From contig JADCCN010000012.1 in assembly GCA_020252645.1 (NCBI GenBank), positions 5,001-69,000 of the forward strand: 64,000 nucleotides of DNA, read 5' to 3'. Positions 35,386 through 44,153 of the stretch are shown here, piece by piece (the stretch's first letter is position 1; each line of letters opens with the position of its first letter). Position numbers and translations under genes: made by a program. Source of the stretch: Methylobacterium sp. Lineage in GTDB: Bacteria > Pseudomonadota > Alphaproteobacteria > Rhizobiales > Beijerinckiaceae. The notes under the pieces are model-generated. The model was not told where the DNA came from, ran no database searches, and saw only the letters and a program-made list of their open reading frames with translations.

Positions 35386-36851
35386 GCCTTCCGCTGAGCA
35401 AGGGTTGTGCCATCCGAGCCTTGCGAGCCCAGAAGGCTCGCAAGGCTCTGCTCCACCCGTTGGGGCTTTGCGGGTGGCATCTTCTGAAGCGTGTGAACGG
35501 AACGGCCCCGCCCAAGCGAGGTTCCGACCAGGCTCTTGTTTTTCATCACGAACTGGCCGCGCAGCAACGTGTGGAGCGGCAGGCCCTTCACGCGCTTGCC
35601 ATGGAAGGGCGTGATGCGGGCGCGCACCGAGTGCAGCCTGGCTTCGTCAATCATGGTCTCGGCGGAGAGGTCGATGATTGAAAGATCCGCATGGCTTCCG
35701 ATGGCGATCTGCCCCTTGAGCGGGAGCAGGCCGAAGTTCTTCGCAGGGTTATAGGCTGAAATCCGCACAAGCTGCTCAAGAGAGAGGCAGCCCTCGGCAA
35801 CGGCATTGAGCATCAGGGGCATCAGCGTCTCGACACCGGGGAAGCCCGCACCCGCTTCCCAGATATCCGGGTTGCGCTTTTCCTCCGGTGTGTGCGGCGC
35901 ATGATCGGTCGCGATCTGGCCGATCGTGCCGTCATTCAGCGCCTTCCAGAGCTCGACCTTGTGATGCGGCTCGCGCACCGGCGGATTGACCTTGATGACC
36001 GGGCCGAGCCGGCCATAATCATCCGCGTCGAGCATGAGGTAGCAGGGGCAGGTCTCGCCCGTGATGTCCACGCCCCTCGCCTGCGCCTCGCGCAGCGGAC
36101 GAAGCTCATCGGCGGAGGAGATGTGCAGCACATGCAGGCGCGCGCCGGTCCATTCGGCAAGCGAGGCCGCGCGCTGCACCGCTTCGATGGCCACGATCGC
36201 GGGGCGCGCGGCAAGGTGATCGAGCGGCGCCTTCCTGCCCGCGGCCATCAGCTTCGCCTGCCGCCGGGCCATGATGGAGGCGGTTTCGGCATGGAGCGAA
36301 ATGCGATGCCCATGCTTGGCGATGATCTCAAAGCCTTCGAGCATCGCCCCGGTCGAGGGCGATGGCAGGTTGCCGGTCGTGTTGCCCATGAAGCATTTGA
36401 AGGCCGCCGCTCCGCCCGCGATCAGCCCTTCGAGCTGATCGATGTTATCCTCGGCGAGCAGGCCATAGAGGCCGAAATCCACCCGCGCGGTGCTGGCGCG
36501 CCGGAACTTGTCGGCGAGTGCCTCGGGCGTCGCGGTGGGCGGAAAGGTGTTTGGCATCTCGAAAACGGTCGTCACGCCCCCCATCGCCGCGGCCGCCGTG
36601 CCCGTGTCCCAGTCTTCCTTATGGGCCATGCCGGGATCCCGGTAATGCACATGCACATCGATCGCGCCGGGCAGGATGTGCAGGCCCGAGGCGTCGAGCA
36701 CCTCCTTCGCGTCGCCCAGGGTGCCCGGCGCGCCGAGCGCGGCGATGGTTTCGCCGGAAATCGCAACATCCGCGCGACAGGAGCCTTCATGCGTGACGAC
36801 CGTGCCGCCGGTGATGAGGAGATCATGAGCCGCCATCGCCGCCTCCCTCAC
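35382..36851 (-). CDS. Dihydroorotase/allantoinase-type cyclic amidohydrolase
   Basis: This enzyme hydrolyses a cyclic ureide or amide bond with a two-metal centre. The ligands are visible: DVHVHYRD (HxH), the carboxylated Lys in AAFKCFMGNT, SLHAETA, HVLHISSADE and ATDHAPHTPEEK. It resembles the allantoinase/hydantoinase side of the dihydroorotase family more than PyrC. The last ~40 residues (SVHTLQKMPPAKPQ...) extend past the usual end and include a 14-bp inverted repeat at DNA level. It overlaps the SDR gene by four bases and the ATPase gene by four. The substrate is unknown. Confidence 0.82.
   Translation of the reverse strand: MREAAMAAHDLLITGGTVVTHEGSCRADVAISGETIAALGAPGTLGDAKEVLDASGLHILPGAIDVHVHYRDPGMAHKEDWDTGTAAAAMGGVTTVFEMPNTFPPTATPEALADKFRRASTARVDFGLYGLLAEDNIDQLEGLIAGGAAAFKCFMGNTTGNLPSPSTGAMLEGFEIIAKHGHRISLHAETASIMARRQAKLMAAGRKAPLDHLAARPAIVAIEAVQRAASLAEWTGARLHVLHISSADELRPLREAQARGVDITGETCPCYLMLDADDYGRLGPVIKVNPPVREPHHKVELWKALNDGTIGQIATDHAPHTPEEKRNPDIWEAGAGFPGVETLMPLMLNAVAEGCLSLEQLVRISAYNPAKNFGLLPLKGQIAIGSHADLSIIDLSAETMIDEARLHSVRARITPFHGKRVKGLPLHTLLRGQFVMKNKSLVGTSLGRGRSVHTLQKMPPAKPQRVEQSLASLLGSQGSDGTTLAQRKA
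35416..35448. repeat. Perfect 14-bp inverted repeat within coding tail
   Basis: GAGCCTTGCGAGCC and GGCTCGCAAGGCTC flank the loop CAGAA. It lies in the C-terminal extension of the dihydroorotase-type gene, about 30 bases before the ABC ATPase start on the minus strand. No T run follows on either strand, so it is not an obvious terminator. It may be an mRNA structure at the gene junction. Confidence 0.7.
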
Positions 36852-37639
36852 AGGGCCGCCCAGCCGCCATCGACCGGCAGGTCGATGCCGGTGATCTGGC
36901 GGGAGACATCGGAGGCGAGGAACAGGCAGGCATTCGCGATATCATCATCGGTGGAGATGCGCTTCAGCGCGTAATCCGCCGCGTGGCGCCGGGCGGCCTC
37001 CTCGACCGTGATACCCAGCCTTTTCGCCATGGTGGGGCAGACTTTTTCCCGAAAACGCGGGCCATCGACCATGCCGGGTGCCACGCAATTCACGTTGATG
37101 TTGTGCTCGCCTAACTCCAGCGCGAAACTCTTGGTGATGCCGCGCAGGCCCCATTTCGAGGCGGAATAGGCCATGCGACCCGCCCTGCCCCGCATGCCGA
37201 AGGTGCCGCCGACATTGACGATCTTGCCGTATTTCCGCGCGATCATCGCAGGAACGATCGAGCGCATCGTGTGGAAGCAGCCATTCATGTTGAGGGTGAC
37301 GATCTCGTCGAATTCCTCGGGGCTCGTCTCCCAGCCGGTCTTGCCCATGGGGCCGGAGCCGCCCGCGACATTGACGAGGATGTCGATCTGCCCGAAGGCC
37401 TGCAGAACGGTTCGGGCCATGGCTTCGCAAGCCGCGGCATCGGTGAGATCGGTCGGAACGACGATCACCTTGCAGCCGAGCGCCTGCATTTCCGCCGCGA
37501 CCGGCTCGATGGCGAGCGTATCGCGGCCCACGAGCACAAGGCGGCAGCCTTCCGCGCCGAAGGCTCGCGTAACGGCCGCACCCATGCCCTTGGCCGGGCC
37601 GGTGATGACCGCGACCTTGTTTTCAAGACCGAGTTTCAC
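36848..37639 (-). CDS. Short-chain dehydrogenase/reductase
   Basis: This classical SDR of 263 residues has a nucleotide-binding VAVITGPAKGMGAAVTRAF, an NVAGG motif, a catalytic Tyr-Lys pair (MAYSASKWGLRG) and the closing GIDLPVDGGWAAL. It could oxidise or reduce a hydroxyl or ring carbonyl of the pathway substrate. It is embedded between the first binding protein and the dihydroorotase-type gene, overlapping the latter by four bases, so it belongs to the same transcript. The substrate cannot be told from sequence. Confidence 0.88.
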   Translation of the reverse strand: MKLGLENKVAVITGPAKGMGAAVTRAFGAEGCRLVLVGRDTLAIEPVAAEMQALGCKVIVVPTDLTDAAACEAMARTVLQAFGQIDILVNVAGGSGPMGKTGWETSPEEFDEIVTLNMNGCFHTMRSIVPAMIARKYGKIVNVGGTFGMRGRAGRMAYSASKWGLRGITKSFALELGEHNINVNCVAPGMVDGPRFREKVCPTMAKRLGITVEEAARRHAADYALKRISTDDDIANACLFLASDVSRQITGIDLPVDGGWAAL

Positions 37640-37669
37640 GGTGAAATCTCTTTTCGTTGTTCAATTCTG

Positions 37670-38725
37670 TCAGACGCCGAGAGCCTTGATGCGCTCGCCC
37701 GCCGGCGGCAGGAAGGCGCGGCTGAACACCTCTTCCACCGCCGGCACGCGCGGCAGCTGGTTGGCCTCCGCCACGATGGCGATGCCGCGCCTGAAGCGGG
37801 CCTCGTCCACGTCGCCGATGCCGATCTTCGCGGTATCCGCGTGGCTCATCTCGGCCTTCAGGGTTGCGATGAGGCGCGCCTTCTCGATGTCCTTCTTGAT
37901 GAGCGGCTCGCGCCGGGCCACCGCATCCACCGCCTTGTCGAAATCCTTCAGGGTTTCCGAAAGGCCGCGATTGAAGGCGCGGACGATGCCCGAAACGGCC
38001 TTCGGGTTGTCCTTCGCGAGTTTGCGGCTTACGACGAGGGTGTTCGAATAGAGGTCCATCCCCGCATCGACGTAATTGATGAAGCGGAAATCCTTGTCCG
38101 GATCGATGCCGGCAAGGCGCGCGGAGAAGGAAATCGTGTTCACGAAGCCGAACACCGCATCCACCTGCCCGCGCTGGAGCATCTGCTCGCGCAGGTTCGG
38201 CGCCATGTTGGTGATCGTCACCTTGGCGGGATCGATGCCGGCGAGCTTCGCATAGGCCGGGAAAAGCTTCAGCGCGGCATCGTTCGCCGGGCCGCCGATG
38301 GTCTTGCCTTCGAGATCCTTCGGGGTCCTGATCGGGCCGTCGCGGCGCACCGCGATGGTGAAGGGCGGATTGTTGAACATCGCATAGACCGCGAGCGGCG
38401 CTTCATCCGGCTTTTTCGAGACCAGGTCGATCAGCGCATTCATGTCGCCGAAGCCGACATCATAGGCGCCGGTCGCGACCTTGGTGATCGCCGCCGCCGA
38501 GCCCTCGCCCTGGTCGATCTCGAGCTCGACGCCCTCCTCCTTGAGGAAACCCATATCCTGCGCCTGGAAGAACCAGCTCTGCGGGCCCTGATAGCGCCAG
38601 TTCAGGATCATCTTGGCCTTCACGACGCCCTGCGCCCGCACCGGCAGCGTGAGCCCCGAGGCGGCGAGCAGCGCGCCGGCACCGAGGCCGAAAGCGCGAC
38701 GGGAAAGCGGGAGAGACATCGGCAT
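37670..38725 (-). CDS. ABC transporter substrate-binding protein, NMT1/SsuA type (1)
   Basis: A twin-arginine-like signal (LSRRAFGLGAGALLAASGLTLPVRA) precedes an NMT1-type periplasmic binding domain (MILNWRYQGPQSWFFQAQDMGFLKEEGVELEIDQGEG). It is the first gene of the minus-strand operon and a paralogue of the protein at 32611. Two binding proteins with one permease/ATPase set suggests two related ligands or two affinities. It is divergent from the LysR gene. Confidence 0.88.
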   Translation of the reverse strand: MPMSLPLSRRAFGLGAGALLAASGLTLPVRAQGVVKAKMILNWRYQGPQSWFFQAQDMGFLKEEGVELEIDQGEGSAAAITKVATGAYDVGFGDMNALIDLVSKKPDEAPLAVYAMFNNPPFTIAVRRDGPIRTPKDLEGKTIGGPANDAALKLFPAYAKLAGIDPAKVTITNMAPNLREQMLQRGQVDAVFGFVNTISFSARLAGIDPDKDFRFINYVDAGMDLYSNTLVVSRKLAKDNPKAVSGIVRAFNRGLSETLKDFDKAVDAVARREPLIKKDIEKARLIATLKAEMSHADTAKIGIGDVDEARFRRGIAIVAEANQLPRVPAVEEVFSRAFLPPAGERIKALGV

Positions 38726-38788
38726 TCCTCCAGAAAAAGATGATCCTTGGCTGGGCGGGAACGCTAGGCGGAGTTGACTGTTGCTGTC

Positions 38789-38807
38789 TTCTGCTCATTT
38801 CTGCTCA
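38789..38807. promoter_or_regulatory. Direct repeat in the LysR/operon divergent promoter region
   Basis: TTCTGCTCA occurs twice with 10-base periodicity (38789-38797 and 38799-38807) in the 117 bases between the binding-protein gene and the LysR gene. One helical turn of spacing suits a regulator binding one face of the DNA. A LysR operator is inferred only from position. Confidence 0.4.
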
Positions 38808-38842
38808 GAGCTGTTCGAAAAACTCACCGCCAGGGAGAAGCC

Positions 38843-39766
38843 ATGCGCCATGTGCGTTTTCTGCGCTATATCGACGTCGTCGCGCGATCAGGCTCCATCC
38901 GCAGCGCGGCGGAGAAGCTCAACCTCACGGCCTCCGCCCTCAACCGCCGCATCCAGGATTTCGAGGAGGAGCTGGGGACACCGATTTTCGAGCGCCTGCC
39001 GCGCGGCGTGCGCCTGAATGCGGCAGGAGAGCTGATGATCCGGCATTTCCGGGCGCAGCTCGCGGAACTGTCGCGGGTGCGCTCGCAGGTCGAGGATTTG
39101 TCAGGTTTCCGGCGGGGCACGATCTCCATCGCGTGCTCCCAGGCGCTGGCCTATGATCTCATGCCCAGCATGGTCGCGGCCTATCGGCGCGAATTTCCGC
39201 TCGTGAATTTTTCGATCCGCGTGCTCGACCATCGCGATGCCCTGCGCGCCCTGACCGAATTCGAGGTCGATCTCGCGCTTGTCTTCCGCCCCCCGCCCTT
39301 GCCGGAATTCCAGATCCTCGGCTCGGCCGAGCAGCGTGTCAGGGCGATCATGCAGGCGAGCCATCCGCTTGCGAACAGGGCAATGCTGCGCCTGCGGGAT
39401 TGCGCGGATTTTCCGCTCGCCCTGCCCGATCGCTCCTATTCCGGCCGGCAATTGCTGGATGAAGCGACCGCGCGCGCTTCCTTCCGCTTCGAGCCGGCCG
39501 TGGAATCGAACTCCTTCGAATTCCTCCGCAACTTCGTGCGCACGGAGTGGGCCGTCACCTTTCAGATCGAGATCGGCGCGCCGCCGGAGGATCGCGAGCG
39601 CTATGGCCTCGTGGCCAAGCCCATCGACCCGCGTGACATTCAGCCCGCGCGTCTCGCCATCGGCCAGCTGCGCGGCCGCGCGCTGCCGGTGGCCGCCGCG
39701 AAATTCGCGGATCAGCTGGGCTCGCGCCTTATCACCGTGCGGGTTCCAGCCACTTCGCCACCGTGA
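38843..39766 (+). CDS. LysR family transcriptional regulator
   Basis: The N-terminal winged helix-turn-helix (RFLRYIDVVARSGSIRSAAEKLNLTASALNRRIQDFEEELGTPIFERLPRGVRL) and C-terminal LysR substrate-binding domain are complete over 307 residues. ATG 38843 follows AGGGAGAAG; the track start 23 codons earlier lacks a site. It is divergent from the minus-strand catabolic operon, the classic LysR arrangement, and so is its likely regulator. Its 3' end overlaps the convergent LOG gene by 35 bases. The inducer may be the ring substrate or an intermediate. Confidence 0.92.
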   Translation: MRHVRFLRYIDVVARSGSIRSAAEKLNLTASALNRRIQDFEEELGTPIFERLPRGVRLNAAGELMIRHFRAQLAELSRVRSQVEDLSGFRRGTISIACSQALAYDLMPSMVAAYRREFPLVNFSIRVLDHRDALRALTEFEVDLALVFRPPPLPEFQILGSAEQRVRAIMQASHPLANRAMLRLRDCADFPLALPDRSYSGRQLLDEATARASFRFEPAVESNSFEFLRNFVRTEWAVTFQIEIGAPPEDRERYGLVAKPIDPRDIQPARLAIGQLRGRALPVAAAKFADQLGSRLITVRVPATSPP

Positions 39767-40322
39767 CCGGCTGGAAGGCGATGAGCCCATCGATGAGCGT
39801 GGCAGGCGAGGCATCGAGCACGATGCCGTCGCGATGCTGCGGCGGCAGGAACCTCTCGGCGATCATGTGGTCGATCATGCCCATGAGGGGATCATAAAAG
39901 CCGCGAATGTTCAGAAGCCCGGCCGCCTTGGTGAACTCGCCCAGCTGGTTCAGCGTCCAGACCTCCATGAATTCCTCGAGCGTGCCAATGCCGCCGGGAA
40001 GCGCGATGAAGGCATCGGCGAGATCGGCCATGCGGCGCTTTCTCGCGCGCATGTCGGTCGCCGTTTCGCTCACGGTCAGCCCGGGATGAATGTGCCCCTT
40101 GGCGGCCAGGCGCTCGGTGATCACGCCATGCGCCTCGCCTCCGCCGGCCAGCACGGCATCGGCCAGCACGCCCATCAGCCCCTTGTTCGTGCCACCATAG
40201 ACCAGCCGTATGCTGCGGCGCGCAAGCTCTGCGCCAAGCGCCTTCGCCCCTGCGGCATAAGCCTCATGGCCACCGAAATTCGAACCGGAAAACACGGCGA
40301 TGGCCGAGATGATGCGCGTCAT
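39732..40322 (-). CDS. LOG family nucleotide-monophosphate phosphoribohydrolase
   Basis: The Rossmann-like LOG/TIGR00730 protein splits the N-glycosidic bond of nucleoside monophosphates (cytokinin-type or purine 5'-nucleotides). The signature PGGIGTLEEFMEVW and the N-terminal IAVFSGSNFGG are intact; 196 residues from ATG 40322. It lies between the two halves of the N-heterocycle cluster, but families of this type are common everywhere, so a pathway link is only positional. Confidence 0.88.
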   Translation of the reverse strand: MTRIISAIAVFSGSNFGGHEAYAAGAKALGAELARRSIRLVYGGTNKGLMGVLADAVLAGGGEAHGVITERLAAKGHIHPGLTVSETATDMRARKRRMADLADAFIALPGGIGTLEEFMEVWTLNQLGEFTKAAGLLNIRGFYDPLMGMIDHMIAERFLPPQHRDGIVLDASPATLIDGLIAFQPVTVAKWLEPAR

Positions 40323-40625
40323 GGAACCTTTTCCGCTTCGAGCGTGTGAGCCGCTCCGCTCCCATGCCTCTCGCCTCAACCCTTTCCTGCGCCATGCTCG
40401 CGCATGGTTCTCGCAGCCGGCGAAAGACTGACTTTTTCCTCGATAAACGAGAATCGCAGCCGCTCCAAACGCATCGACATGCTGATCATGTTTGATGCAT
40501 GTTGAGGTGGTTTGCATCCATCATGCGCTTGGCCAAGAAATGAAGCCAATCGGCCGCCTGAAGACGGAATCCCTCAAATCACTGTTTCTGCTTATATTCC
40601 TCACACAATCCCGGTATATCGGATT

Positions 40626-40642
40626 CTGGCATTGCATTTGCA
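40626..40642 (+). promoter_or_regulatory. Sigma-54 (RpoN) promoter upstream of the AtzF-GEH-like operon
   Basis: CTGGCATTGCATTTGCA matches the -24/-12 consensus (YTGGCACGRNNNTTGCW) at all but two fixed positions, with the exact ten-base spacing between GG (40628-40629) and GC (40640-40641). The ATG of the first gene is about 85 bases downstream. A dyad GATGCA...TGCATC lies 108-132 bases upstream (40494-40518) and could bind an activator such as NtrC. The rest of the 404-base gap between the LOG gene and the AtzF-like gene shows no gene. Confidence 0.75.
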
Positions 40643-40726
40643 AAATTTCATGCCAACCCGCGCCAGAAAGCGCAGCCAATTCCTCCGGCCTCGCGGCCGC
40701 CTTCCCTTCACCCTGCCCGGAAATGA

Positions 40727-42535
40727 ATGATGACCAGCGCGCGCCCCTTCACCCGCGAGAGCCTGCACGCCCATTACAAGGCCGGGGGCACACCCGCCGA
40801 CATCCTCCGCGAAGCCTACCGGCGCATCGCGGCCGCGGGTGATCCCGGCATCTTCATCACCCTTGCGCCCGAGGCCGAGGCCATCGCCGCCGCACAAGCC
40901 CTGCCCCCCTTCGACCCCGCGATCTTCCCGCTCTGGGGCCTGCCCTTCGCGGCGAAGGACAATATCGACGCCGCGGGCCTGCCCACCACCGCCGCCTGCC
41001 CGGATTTCGCCTATTGGCCGGCGGAAGATGCGACCGTCGTCGCCCGCGCGAAGGCGAACGGCGCGATCCTCATCGGAAAAACCAATCTCGACCAGTTCGC
41101 GACAGGCCTTGTGGGCGTGCGCTCGCCTTATCCCATTCCGCGGAATGCGATCGACCCCGCGCTCGTGCCCGGCGGCTCCTCCTCCGGTTCGGCGGTGGCG
41201 GTGGCGCGGGGGCTTGTCGCCTTCGCACTCGGCACGGATACGGCCGGTTCTGGCCGCGTGCCCGCCGCATTGAACAATATCGTGGGGCTCAAGCCGAGTG
41301 TTGGCGCGTTGCCCGGCCGGGGCGTGGTGCCCGCCTGCCGCACGCTTGATTGCGTCTCGATCTTCGCGCTCACGCTCGAGGATGCCTGGGCGGCCTTCGC
41401 CGCGATGGCCGGGCCGGACCCGAGCGATCCCTTCAGCCGCGCCGTGCCGGTGGTGCCGCAGCAGACGAGCGAACCGCATCCGGTGATCGCTGTGCCGCGC
41501 CTGGAGGATCTGCGCTTTTTTGGCGATGTCCTGCAGGAAAAGGCGTATCGCGCCGGCCTTGCGCAGCTCGAAAGCCTCGGCGCGAAGCTTGTGCCGGTGG
41601 ATTTCACGGCCTTCTTCGAAACCGCGGCACTTCTTTATGAGGGCCCGTGGGTGGCCGAGCGCCATGCGGCGATTGCCGGTTTCCTCGCCAGCCATGCCGC
41701 GAGCCTGCATCCTGTCACGCGCGGCATCATTTCCGGCGCGGAAAAGTTCGATGCGAGCACGCTGTTCCGGGCGCAATATCGCCTCGCGGAGTTGAAACTG
41801 GCCATTGCGCCGATCTGGCGGCAGGCGGGCATGCTCGCCGTGCCGACGACGCCCGTTTCGCCGACCGTCGCCGATCTCGCTGCCGATCCGATCGGCCCGA
41901 ACAGCCGCTGCGGCACCTACACCAATTTCGTAAACCTGCTCGATCTCGCGGCCTGTGCGGCGCCGGGGCCGTTCCGCGCGGATGGCCGCGCGGCGGGCCT
42001 CACCTTCATCGCACCATCGGGCGCGGATGGCCGGCTCGCGGCGATGGCGCGCGCCTTCCACCAGGCGAGCGGCGTGACGTTGGGCGCGACGCGCGCGCCG
42101 CTTCCCGCCGCGACCGCGTTCGATGATCCCGGCCGCGACGGGCTGATCGAGATCGTCGTCGTGGGTGCGCATCTCTCGGGCATGCCGCTGAACCATGAAC
42201 TGACCTCGAATGGCGGCGTTTTTCGCCGCGCCCTCCCCACCGCGCCGGATTACCGGCTGCACGCGCTGGCGGGCGGGCCGCCCAGACGCCCCGGCCTCTT
42301 GCGCGTGGCAGCGGGCACGGGTCACGCCATCGCGACAGAGGTCTGGGCGCTGCCTCCGGCCGGGTTCGGCCGCTTCATCGCGGGCATTCCCAGCCCTCTC
42401 GGCATCGGCACCCTGAAACTCTCGGATGGCACCGCGCCAAAGGGTTTTCTGGTTGAACCCGAAGGCCTGATCGGCTCCACTGACATCTCCCATCTCGGCG
42501 GCTGGCGAGCCTTTATCGCCTCGCTCGCAGGCTGA
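40727..42535 (+). CDS. atzF: Allophanate hydrolase (AtzF-like)
   Basis: AtzF splits allophanate into ammonia and CO2, ending cyanuric acid and urea-carboxylation pathways. The amidase-signature triad is visible: Lys in FAAKDNIDAAG, Ser in PGGSSSGSAVAVA and Ser in GTDTAGSGRVPAALN. The C-terminal ~130 residues (LIEIVVVGAHLSGMPLNHELTSNGG...FRRALPTAPDYRLHAL) are the extra domain that separates AtzF from ordinary amidases. 602 residues is the family length. A second ATG lies at 40730. It is the first gene behind the sigma-54 promoter. Confidence 0.9.
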   Translation: MMTSARPFTRESLHAHYKAGGTPADILREAYRRIAAAGDPGIFITLAPEAEAIAAAQALPPFDPAIFPLWGLPFAAKDNIDAAGLPTTAACPDFAYWPAEDATVVARAKANGAILIGKTNLDQFATGLVGVRSPYPIPRNAIDPALVPGGSSSGSAVAVARGLVAFALGTDTAGSGRVPAALNNIVGLKPSVGALPGRGVVPACRTLDCVSIFALTLEDAWAAFAAMAGPDPSDPFSRAVPVVPQQTSEPHPVIAVPRLEDLRFFGDVLQEKAYRAGLAQLESLGAKLVPVDFTAFFETAALLYEGPWVAERHAAIAGFLASHAASLHPVTRGIISGAEKFDASTLFRAQYRLAELKLAIAPIWRQAGMLAVPTTPVSPTVADLAADPIGPNSRCGTYTNFVNLLDLAACAAPGPFRADGRAAGLTFIAPSGADGRLAAMARAFHQASGVTLGATRAPLPAATAFDDPGRDGLIEIVVVGAHLSGMPLNHELTSNGGVFRRALPTAPDYRLHALAGGPPRRPGLLRVAAGTGHAIATEVWALPPAGFGRFIAGIPSPLGIGTLKLSDGTAPKGFLVEPEGLIGSTDISHLGGWRAFIASLAG

Positions 42536-42547
42536 AACGGACCTTCG

Positions 42548-42757
42548 ATGCCACAGAACCCTCCCCCCGATCCCGAGGCCTATGCCCGCCTGATGGCCGA
42601 TGCAATGGGCCTGCCGCTTGAGCAGGCGGACCTTGCGGAAGTCGCGCGCAATGTCGCGCTCGCCTTCCGGCTGGCTGCGTCCTTCATGGATTACCCCCTG
42701 CCGGATGATGCCGAACCGGCCGCGATCTTCGCCGCGCGGGAGCAGGGCCATGGCTGA
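42548..42757 (+). CDS. atzG: AtzG/HpxX-like small subunit (DUF4089)
   Basis: This 69-residue helical protein has the DUF4089 pattern (YARLMADAMGLPLEQADLAEVARNVALAFRLAASFMDYPLPDDAEPAAIF). In Pseudomonas sp. ADP such a subunit (AtzG) stabilises the amidase AtzE in a GatCA-like complex. It lies 12 bases after the AtzF-like gene and overlaps the amidase start by eight bases, as expected for a partner made in equal amounts. Confidence 0.85.
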   Translation: MPQNPPPDPEAYARLMADAMGLPLEQADLAEVARNVALAFRLAASFMDYPLPDDAEPAAIFAAREQGHG

Positions 42758-44153
42758 GCGCGACTGGACGAAGGTGCCAGCCCATGGGATTGCCGCGGCG
42801 GTGAAGGCGGGCGAGGTTTCCGCGCTTGCCGTCACCGAGGCGCATCTTGCGCGCATCGCGGCGCTGAACGGCAGGCTCGGGGCCTACACCGATGTCACGG
42901 CCGAACGCGCTCGCCACGCTGCAAAGGCCGTGGATGCCAGGCGGGCCAGCGGCAAAGCCCCTGGCCCGCTCGCGGGCGTGCCCTTTGCCGTGAAGAACCT
43001 CTTCGATATCGCGGGCCTTTCCACCCGCGCCGGCTCGAAGATCAATCGTGATCATCCGGTTGCGAAGCAGGATGCGACGCTCGTCACGCGGCTCGAGGCG
43101 GCGGATGCGGTGCTGCTCGGCGCGCTGAACATGGGCGAATATGCCTATGATTTCACGGGCCGGAACGTGCATGACGGCCCCTCCCGCAACCCGCATGACA
43201 CCGCGCGGATGACCGGCGGCTCCTCCGGTGGTTCGGCTGCCGCGGCGGCAGGCGGGTTGGCGGCGCTGACGCTCGGTTCGGATACCAATGGCTCGATCCG
43301 CGTGCCCTCCGCGCTTTGCGGGCTTTTCGGGCTGAAACCGACTTTCGGCGCGCTGTCACGGGCGCGGACGTTTCCCTTCGTGGCAAGCCTCGATCATCTC
43401 GGGCCGATGGCACGCTCCACGCGCGATCTCGCGCTCGCCTTCGACGCGATGGCGGGGCCGGACGCAGCCGATCCCGCTTGCTGGAAGGATGCGCCCAGGC
43501 CGGTGCTGCCCGAACTCGATCGCGACCCTTCCGGCCTGCGGATCGCCATTGCAGGCGGCTATTTCCGCGCGATGGGTCATCCGGAATCCTTCGCCGCCGT
43601 GGATGAGGCGGCGCGCGTCCTGGGCGCGACCGACACGGTCGAATGGCCGGAAGCCGCCCGCGCCCGCGCGGCCGCCTTCATCATCACCATGGTGGAAGGT
43701 GGTGCGCTCCATCGCGAGCGTCTGAAAACGCGAATCGGCGATTTCGACCCCGAGGTGCGCGACCGGCTCGTGGCCGGAAACCTGCTGCCGGGAAGCATGC
43801 TGGTGCAGGCGCACAAGTTCCGGCGGCATTACTGCGCGCTGGTCGCGAAGCTTTTCGAGCAGCATGACGTGTTTCTCGCGCCCGCGACCCCCGGCACCGC
43901 GCCGCTGGTAGAGCAGAAAACCTTCGTGCTCGATGGCCAGGAACTGCTCGTGCGCGCCAATCTCGGGCTCTTCACGCAGCCGATTTCCTTCGCCGGCCTG
44001 CCGGTCGTCACCGCGCCGATGCCTGCGCCGAACGGCCTGCCCCTGGGGGTGCAGGTGATCGCCGCGCCCGGCCGCGAGGATCTCGCCCTGCGGGTCGCCG
44101 CGGCGCTGGAGAACGCGGGTGTTGCCGTCTCGAACGTGCCGGAGATCGCCTGA
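42750..44153 (+). CDS. atzE: AtzE-like amidase (1-carboxybiuret hydrolase or HpxY)
   Basis: The amidase-signature Ser-cisSer-Lys triad is visible in [25 protein letters not shown] and [15 protein letters not shown]. Next to DUF4089 and DUF3225 proteins, this best matches AtzE, which deaminates 1-carboxybiuret, or HpxY of oxalurate breakdown. ATG 42750 is used; the track frame opens 50 codons upstream inside the AtzG-like gene. It shares one base with the next gene. Choice between the two substrates rests on the AtzD- and AtzF-like neighbours. Confidence 0.85.
   Translation: MAERDWTKVPAHGIAAAVKAGEVSALAVTEAHLARIAALNGRLGAYTDVTAERARHAAKAVDARRASGKAPGPLAGVPFAVKNLFDIAGLSTRAGSKINRDHPVAKQDATLVTRLEAADAVLLGALNMGEYAYDFTGRNVHDGPSRNPHDTARMTGGSSGGSAAAAAGGLAALTLGSDTNGSIRVPSALCGLFGLKPTFGALSRARTFPFVASLDHLGPMARSTRDLALAFDAMAGPDAADPACWKDAPRPVLPELDRDPSGLRIAIAGGYFRAMGHPESFAAVDEAARVLGATDTVEWPEAARARAAAFIITMVEGGALHRERLKTRIGDFDPEVRDRLVAGNLLPGSMLVQAHKFRRHYCALVAKLFEQHDVFLAPATPGTAPLVEQKTFVLDGQELLVRANLGLFTQPISFAGLPVVTAPMPAPNGLPLGVQVIAAPGREDLALRVAAALENAGVAVSNVPEIA

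Noticed and set aside
35382-36851. PyrC dihydroorotase of de novo pyrimidine synthesis
   Set aside because: Context is catabolic, the length and tail differ, and the sequence looks closer to the allantoinase/hydantoinase branch. Not excluded, but not the best call.
37271-38743. Plus-strand ORF of 490 residues
   Set aside because: It is antisense to the SDR and binding-protein genes and has no recognisable domain.
40601-42856. Minus-strand ORF of 751 residues
   Set aside because: It is antisense to the AtzF-like gene and has a biased Arg/Gly/His composition with no motif.
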